Shown one piece after another: positions 6,869-10,685 of a DNA stretch of 10,685 bases (positions are counted from its first letter, which is position 1; every line of letters starts with the position of its first letter). Under the pieces are notes generated by a model. The model was given only the letters and a program-made list of their open reading frames with translations. It was not told the DNA's origin and did not search any database. The stretch spans positions 1 through 10,685 of the forward strand of contig CAMPJM010000097.1 in NCBI GenBank assembly GCA_946886805.1, read 5' to 3'. This DNA is from an uncultured Flammeovirgaceae bacterium. Lineage in GTDB: Bacteria > Bacteroidota > Bacteroidia > Cytophagales > Cyclobacteriaceae. Position numbers and translations under genes: made by a program.

Positions 6869-7107
6869 CAGAAGATTTAAAAAGTTCAACACACAAGTCT
6901 AAAAGCAATTTCTCTGATGTTTTTATCATACTTAATAACTACCCCAAATGTTCACTATCGGTCAATAGTGTATAAAAGTGAACAATTTTAAGTTCTTAAA
7001 GAAACTTGTTTAAAATGTAAGTTTCTGAATAACAGTGTCTTGTATTTTTTGGCATATGTTTGGTTATAATCTGAACGTCAACAATTTTAAATTAAAATAT
7101 AGAAATC
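6869..7107. other. Leader region of the small exported protein gene
   Basis: No gene is visible here. CACTAT (6953-6958) and ATAGTG (6965-6970) form an inverted repeat with a 6-nt centre. GTTCAC (6950-6955) can pair alternatively with GTGAAC (6978-6983). A TAnnTTTG promoter match follows at 7055-7062. The rest is AT-rich sequence with no recognised RNA motif. Confidence 0.4.
7055..7062 (+). promoter_or_regulatory. Predicted promoter -7 element for the small exported protein gene
   Basis: TATGTTTG matches the Bacteroidota TAnnTTTG consensus exactly, 45 bp upstream of the ATG at 7108, which implies a leader of roughly 35-40 nt. A TTG at 7040-7042 is too close (12 bp) to be an ideal -33 box, so the call rests on the -7 element. 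Confidence 0.45.
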
Positions 7108-7530
7108 ATGAATGCAACTTTGAAAAACCTAAAAAACTATTTCAGTCTAGCCCTTTGCTTAAGCTTGTTAACCGTTGTTTATAGTGCCTCCTATGCAAAT
7201 GTAACAGAAGATAAAACAACTTTGAAGGCGCGTGAAGCTGTAGAAAACGCAAGCCCTGATGATTGGATGGCCTATGCCAAAAATGCAGAAAAATGTATCA
7301 AAAAGAATGTAAATCTCAAAGAAGCTGCAGAATGGCTTGATAAATCAATTTCTATTAAAGAAACCCCTTATAATTTTAAAGTAAAGGGACTTTACTATGA
7401 AAAAAACAATCTGCCTAAAGAAGCTTTAAAATGCTATGTAAAAAGTCTACGTCTGGGTCTGGAAACTGACATTAATTATACCGATAGCGATACACAATTG
7501 AAAGTAAAAGAACTGTTGGACAAAGCTTAA
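7108..7530 (+). CDS. Small exported helical (TPR-like) protein
   Basis: The 140-residue protein begins with a clear signal peptide: a basic start (MNATLKNLKNY), a hydrophobic core (FSLALCLSLLTVVYSA) and probable cleavage near residue 30 (SYAN). No lipobox cysteine is present, so it should be soluble in the periplasm or secreted. The mature part is helical. Residues 50-85 (DDWMAYAKNAEKCIKKN..LKEAAEWLDKSI) and 90-118 (PYNFKVKGLYYEKNN..KEALKCYVKSL) look like one and a half to two TPR-type helix pairs. The arrangement resembles the C-terminal helical tail of DUF2911-type exported proteins of Bacteroidota, but the DUF2911 domain itself is absent, so this could be a stand-alone relative or an unrelated small TPR. 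It has its own promoter and terminator and is probably monocistronic. Function is unknown; a protein-binding role is only implied by the fold. Confidence 0.8.
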   Translation: MNATLKNLKNYFSLALCLSLLTVVYSASYANVTEDKTTLKAREAVENASPDDWMAYAKNAEKCIKKNVNLKEAAEWLDKSISIKETPYNFKVKGLYYEKNNLPKEALKCYVKSLRLGLETDINYTDSDTQLKVKELLDKA

Positions 7531-7574
7531 AACAGCTTAAGACTATTACCTTTTATATTGAAAAAAATAAAAAA

Positions 7575-7596
7575 GCCTGCGATGCAGGTTTTTTTT
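7575..7596. terminator. Bidirectional intrinsic terminator between convergent genes
   Basis: The stem CCTGC (7576-7580) / GCAGG (7584-7588) with loop GAT is followed by eight Ts (7589-7596) on the plus strand. A-rich sequence precedes it, giving a T-run on the minus strand as well. It lies 45 bp after the small exported protein gene and 14 bp beyond the stop of the convergent response-regulator gene, so it can serve both. Confidence 0.85.
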
Positions 7597-7602
7597 ATGA
7601 GG

Positions 7603-8004
7603 TTAGCCCAAAAGCAAATTCAATTTCTCCGGGCTCAACGGTTTTACAATGTAACCATCGATATTAAATTTCTTGGCCTTTTCAATGTCCTTATTGGCAT
7701 TTGAAGAAGTTAACATTACAATTTTCATCGGCTTCTTATGGAGATAAGGAATTTTTTCAAGAGCTTCCAAAAATTGAAACCCATCCATTACTGGCATATT
7801 TATATCTAGAAATATCAAATCAGGACAATCGGCCCCCTTTTCTTTATTGCAACAATGCTCACAGATGAAATCTAAAGCCTCTTCGCCATTTTCAGAGACA
7901 TGTACCTGATCAGATAGGTTCATATCTTGTAAAGCCATTTCGCTTAGGAAATTACTCACAGAATCATCATCAATCAAGAGAATTTTTCGGAAATGCTTGT
8001 TCAT
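7603..8004 (-). CDS. Single-domain response regulator (CheY-like receiver)
   Basis: At 133 residues the protein is only a receiver domain, with no DNA-binding or enzymatic output, so it should signal by protein contact after phosphorylation by a histidine kinase. The acidic pocket is Asp12-Asp13 (LLIDDDS), the phosphoacceptor is Asp67 (FLDINMPVMDG), the switch Thr99/Ser100 lies in VMLTSS, and Lys121 is in VKPL. All conserved residues are present. This kind of stand-alone receiver (LIFLDINMPVMDGFQFLE) is common in Bacteroidota and is often paired with hybrid or PAS kinases, none of which is in this window. A cluster of four cysteines (48, 51, 52, 60) in the loop before the phosphoacceptor strand is unusual. 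The gene converges with the small exported protein gene; a very AT-rich stretch upstream shows no clear promoter. Confidence 0.93.
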   Translation of the reverse strand: MNKHFRKILLIDDDSVSNFLSEMALQDMNLSDQVHVSENGEEALDFICEHCCNKEKGADCPDLIFLDINMPVMDGFQFLEALEKIPYLHKKPMKIVMLTSSNANKDIEKAKKFNIDGYIVKPLSPEKLNLLLG

Positions 8005-8302
8005 TAGGAAAATAAAAAAATGTAATGAAATTAAAAAATATATAATTATTATAATTATATTTAAATTTCTCTTCTATAACGATTGGTGTGGACTTAGGGT
8101 TTAAAAATATGCTGTCAGAAAAGAGAGAATTTAGTCTGATTTGGAATTTATTTTTTAAATGGAAATAAATGATCCCTATTATTACAGAGAAAGATCTGTA
8201 TTGAGATTGTTGGACGGAAATATGCAATTTATTGGGGAACCATATTGCTTTTTATATGTGTTTTTATCTTACAAGGATTCGCGATAATTTAAACCCATAT
8301 CA
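8005..8302. other. Divergent intergenic region with a possible 42-codon frame
   Basis: The first 80 bp are almost pure A/T. An ATG frame at 8159-8287 (MEINDPYYYRERSV...) encodes 42 residues in the same reading frame as the TPR gene and ends 15 bp before its GTG. Nothing marks it as a real protein. A TTG at 8245-8247 and TATCTTAC at 8265-8272, 17 bp apart, could be a weak promoter for the TPR gene. Confidence 0.25.
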
Positions 8303-9586
8303 GTGATAAGAAATCTTTTTATTTTAATCCTCCTTTTTTTAACTTTTGATGGGCTTTCTCAAAATACCTCTGATGAAGTATATTTTCCGGAAAATCCTAC
8401 AAGTAGCTATTCCACTGTAGACGAAAGCAGGGCAAGCCACACAATTTTAATCGAAAAGGCTGACGAATATTTTAATTTAAGTTCTTATGACGAGGCGATC
8501 CATTTGTATGATAAAGTAATCCAGGAAAGCCCTTATAACGAACTTGCTTATTTTGGCAGAGCAAATTGTCGTGAACGATTGGGAAACGTTGAAGGTGCGT
8601 TGGCAGATTATCGGATCGTTCATCATTTAGCTCCTGAAATGAGCGAAGCTTTTTTTAACTGTGCCCTTCTCGAATTTAATACCGGGGATTTTAAAGCCGC
8701 TATCCCTTTGTTCGAAAAACTTCTAACCCTTAAACAAGGCCCCACTCAAGCAATCTATTTTCAGGGTGTTCAATATAGTCAAAATGCTACACCTAGCTTG
8801 ACAGGTATTTCTTCAATGGCAGGGGATAGGGAGAAATTAGTTTACCATTATCTTGGAAAATGTTATGAAGGCTTAATGGATTATGAGCAAGCTGAGATTT
8901 ATTACACAAAAGCGCTATCAATTCAGCCCTCTGCCGGAATTTATCTTAATAGGGGCATTCTGAGGAACAAATTTAACTTCAATAAATCCGCAATTGAAGA
9001 TTTTCAACAAGCTTTGGCTTTAGAGCCTCAAAATAGCTTGGCGCTGTACTGGTTATCTATTGTTGCGCAGGAAACAGGAGATGATAGTTTAACCATCGCT
9101 GCTTTAGATAAAGTTATTATGGGAGACCATGTTTTTCCGGAAGCTTTTATACATAGAGGTTTTTTAAAGTATAAAGCAGGAGACTACAAAGGTGCTATTA
9201 GAGATTATACGAATGCGATCAATTTGACACCTTCACTTGCGGAGGCTTTTATAAAAAGAGGATTAGCCAAAGAGAAATTATCGGACTATAAAGGTGCGAT
9301 CAAAGATTTTAATAGTGCTATTAAACTTGATAAGAATAACTCTGCAGCTTTTGAATATCGTGGAAATACGTATTTCAAACAGAAAAATTATGAAGCCGCT
9401 GTTAGGGATTATAACTATTCTATTAAACTTGACCAAGAGAACCCAACGCTGTATTATAACCGGGCGCTTGCCAGAAATAATATAGATCAAATCAAAGGAG
9501 GCTCAGAAGTTTGCGTTGACCTTCAGAAAGCTATTGAGCTGGGAATGGAATTAGCAAATACTACTCTTAAAAGCCTGTGCAAATAA
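8303..9586 (+). CDS. Exported tetratricopeptide-repeat protein
   Basis: The 427-residue protein starts with a short signal peptide (MIRNLFILILLFLTFDGLSQ, cleavage near residue 20) with no lipobox, so it is probably periplasmic or surface-exposed. From about residue 47 to 395 it is built of TPR units of 34 residues: about 47-80, 81-114, 115-148, 180-211, 212-245, 246-278, 279-312, 313-346 and 347-380. They show the usual pattern (YKGAIRDYTNAINLTPSLAE; YKGAIKDFNSAIKLDKNNSA). A less regular insert at 149-179 interrupts them. The end, CVDLQKAIELG..A...LKSLC (404-426), is a cysteine-framed final helix pair common in Bacteroidota TPR proteins. The GTG start is chosen because an in-frame TAA lies just upstream (8285-8287), no nearby ATG exists, and GTG gives a complete signal peptide. 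TPR proteins are scaffolds; the partner is unknown. There is no good terminator after the stop. Confidence 0.9.
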   Translation: MIRNLFILILLFLTFDGLSQNTSDEVYFPENPTSSYSTVDESRASHTILIEKADEYFNLSSYDEAIHLYDKVIQESPYNELAYFGRANCRERLGNVEGALADYRIVHHLAPEMSEAFFNCALLEFNTGDFKAAIPLFEKLLTLKQGPTQAIYFQGVQYSQNATPSLTGISSMAGDREKLVYHYLGKCYEGLMDYEQAEIYYTKALSIQPSAGIYLNRGILRNKFNFNKSAIEDFQQALALEPQNSLALYWLSIVAQETGDDSLTIAALDKVIMGDHVFPEAFIHRGFLKYKAGDYKGAIRDYTNAINLTPSLAEAFIKRGLAKEKLSDYKGAIKDFNSAIKLDKNNSAAFEYRGNTYFKQKNYEAAVRDYNYSIKLDQENPTLYYNRALARNNIDQIKGGSEVCVDLQKAIELGMELANTTLKSLCK

Positions 9587-9704
9587 GAACACCCGTTCCT
9601 ATTTACTCAGGGAAGAACCTGGGATCAAACGGAAAAGTTGGGGGGTAAATATCAAAATATTATTTCTATTGAAAAAAGGAGTCCTAAATCACAGGTAAAG
9701 TAAA

Positions 9705-9846
9705 GGGATCCCGGAATTGCATCCGGGAACGTGCTTCTATTTATTAGTCTGGTGTAAGGATCATTCTACCTTTTCAGAGTTTTGCTGTGGTTTAAATAAC
9801 TGAAAACAACCCATAACACACGTTCCTGGACCTGTTCCGGGATCCC
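9705..9846. repeat. Inverted pair of GC-rich hairpins
   Basis: The left arm 9705-9733 (GGGATCCCGGAA ... GGAACGTG) and right arm 9819-9846 (CACGTTCC ... TTCCGGGATCCC) are reverse complements at both ends, 12 and 8 bp perfect, with a variable middle. Each arm is also a hairpin by itself: TCCCGGA/TCCGGGA around ATTGCA on the left, and TCCTGGA/TCCGGGA on the right. The 85 bp between them show no gene. Two facing copies of a palindromic repeat are the simplest reading. Confidence 0.6.
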
Positions 9847-9874
9847 TCAAAACTACAGGCAAAATTTCTGCGCT

Positions 9875-9920
9875 CTTCCGGATTTGCCCCAAAGGGGATG
9901 CCTATGGCACAATCCGGAAG
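9875..9920. repeat. 46-nt palindrome
   Basis: CTTCCGGATT (9875-9884) and AATCCGGAAG (9911-9920) are perfect 10-bp arms. Within the loop CCCC AAA GGGG (9887-9897) forms a second small stem. No T-run follows on the plus strand, so a terminator is unlikely; it resembles an intergenic palindromic repeat. Confidence 0.6.
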
Positions 9921-9930
9921 CCCTAACTTA

Positions 9931-10007
9931 GGATTTGTAATCCTATTACACAAGTCTATAAAAATGCATTGCAAATGTTGCTTTAATTAGGACGAGATTA
10001 CAAATCC
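9931..10007. repeat. 12-bp inverted repeat, 77 bp end to end
   Basis: GGATTTGTAATC (9931-9942) and GATTACAAATCC (9996-10007) are perfect reverse complements 53 bp apart. The left arm begins 10 bp after the 46-nt palindrome and shares the GGATTTG core with it (9880-9886), which suggests both belong to one composite repeat. Confidence 0.55.
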
Positions 10008-10178
10008 CGACCAGCGGTTCAATTTAATAGCAGACGTAAATATTGTATCTCTGTTCAATCATCTATTCTCTATGTTTCGGAATTGCAACAAGTTCAACGA
10101 CCATAATTTGAAAATCAGTTTATGGATTTCCTGTTTTTTACATGATCTTGGGGTGGACAGACACTAGCGGGATGAATT

Positions 10179-10215
10179 AAAAAAAGGGAGCTTGCATAGA
10201 TCACAACCTCCCTTT
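10179..10215 (-). terminator. Intrinsic terminator of the second response-regulator gene
   Basis: On the minus strand the stem AAAGGGAG / CTCCCTTT (arms 10208-10215 and 10183-10190) encloses a 17-nt loop that can add a TTG/CAA pairing. The stem runs into a seven-T tract (As at 10179-10185). It begins 18 bp beyond the stop codon of the gene at 10233-10652. Confidence 0.75.
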
Positions 10216-10232
10216 ACTTATTCGAATAGCTA

Positions 10233-10652
10233 TCAGAAAGCGAGTGCAAACGTTTGCTTTATTTCTTCAATGTTGTTATCCATCAATGGCTTATTAATGC
10301 ATATTACATTTCGATCAGCACATTGCTTTTCTTTTCCCTTGGGTTGGATATAGGCAGAAAGGAGGATAATATAAAGCTGGTCCATGTCAATTTGTGGATG
10401 TGATTTTAGATATTCTACAAAATCCCAACCTCCAAAGTCTGGCATTTGAACATCACAAAATACTAACAACGGGAAGATTGAATTCTGAAAACCTGAATCG
10501 GCTAAATGAGTTTCAATAAAATCTATTGCTTCTTTCCCCGAACATTTACTATAAATTTTTTCTTCAGGAAAGAAGTCTTTTAATAGCCATCGGTTTAACT
10601 GAAGCGTGGTTTTATTGTCATCAATCAATAATATAGTTTTTATTTCATCCAT
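10233..10652 (-). CDS. Single-domain response regulator (CheY-like receiver)
   Basis: The 139-residue protein is a lone receiver domain. The acidic pocket is Asp11-Asp12 (LLIDDNKTT), the predicted phosphoacceptor is Asp67 (FCDVQMPDFGGWDF), the switch residue is Ser99 (LLSAYI) and the conserved Lys is Lys121 (NKPL). The loop after the phosphoacceptor reads MPDFGG where most relatives, including the receiver at 7603-8004, have MPxMDG. It shares the fold with that neighbour but is clearly diverged, so it is not a recent duplicate. No kinase gene is nearby, so its partner is elsewhere. The start ATG at 10652 gives the normal short N-terminus (MDEIKTILLIDDN). Only 33 bp of upstream sequence lies in the window, so the promoter cannot be judged. 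A strong terminator follows. Confidence 0.92.
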   Translation of the reverse strand: MDEIKTILLIDDNKTTLQLNRWLLKDFFPEEKIYSKCSGKEAIDFIETHLADSGFQNSIFPLLVFCDVQMPDFGGWDFVEYLKSHPQIDMDQLYIILLSAYIQPKGKEKQCADRNVICINKPLMDNNIEEIKQTFALAF

Positions 10653-10685
10653 TATTTTTAAGGTAGATTTTGCTTAGTACATTGT

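Larger units (their letters stand above)
9587..10232. other. 646-bp gene-free region rich in inverted repeats
   Basis: No open frame here looks like a protein. The stretch holds a pair of GC-rich inverted hairpins (9705-9733 and 9819-9846), a 46-nt palindrome (9875-9920), a 12-bp inverted repeat (9931-10007) and, at the right, a terminator for the minus-strand gene. The remaining sequence (about 10010-10175) shows nothing I can name. Confidence 0.5.

Noticed and set aside
6704..6892. 62-codon minus-strand frame
   Set aside because: It is made almost entirely of the palindromic element at 6607-6868 and has no protein-like features.
9875..9920. Terminator of the TPR gene
   Set aside because: The palindrome lies almost 290 bp after the stop codon and is not followed by a T-run on the plus strand.
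9792..9974. 60-codon minus-strand frame
   Set aside because: It runs through the inverted repeats of the intergenic block and has no protein-like features.

Overview
The window looks like a low-GC chromosome segment from the phylum Bacteroidota, most plausibly a Cytophagales-type organism. The grounds are AT-rich intergenic DNA, two good matches to the Bacteroidota -7 promoter element TAnnTTTG, starts without clear Shine-Dalgarno sequences, and the gene types: a Bacteroidota-style REP-associated tyrosine transposase, a fumarylacetoacetase next to a flavin-reductase-like protein, exported TPR proteins and stand-alone CheY-like receivers. I would not name a genus from sequence alone.

Left part (1-1415): a compact mobile-repeat locus. 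A REP-associated tyrosine transposase (RAYT, HUH/Y1 family, 441-1016) is flanked on each side by a doublet of palindromes. All four palindromes are exactly 80 nt, with the same perfect 15-bp arms and a related 50-nt loop. The spacer inside each doublet is also conserved, so a unit of about 245 bp is present on both sides in direct orientation. Outside this lies a second, unrelated repeat that faces inward from both ends (14-61 and 1359-1402). This is the most interesting region of the window.

Central part (1416-6573): housekeeping and catabolism. valS (minus strand) diverges from a complete fumarylacetoacetase gene, the last step of tyrosine/homogentisate degradation. The shared 204-bp gap holds a valS promoter and a perfect 18-bp dyad. 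A flavin-reductase-like split-barrel protein with a non-ATG start follows on the plus strand and may belong to the same pathway.

Right part (6574-10685): a 262-bp element with terminal inverted repeats and nested hairpins precedes a small exported helical protein (7108-7530). That gene converges on a single-domain response regulator (7603-8004, minus), and the two share a bidirectional terminator. A 427-residue exported TPR protein (8303-9586, GTG start) follows. A 646-bp gene-free stretch full of inverted repeats separates it from a second single-domain response regulator (10233-10652, minus), which has its own terminator.

The window holds three independent clusters of intergenic palindromic DNA (1-1402, 6607-6868, 9705-10007). 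Only the first carries its own transposase gene.
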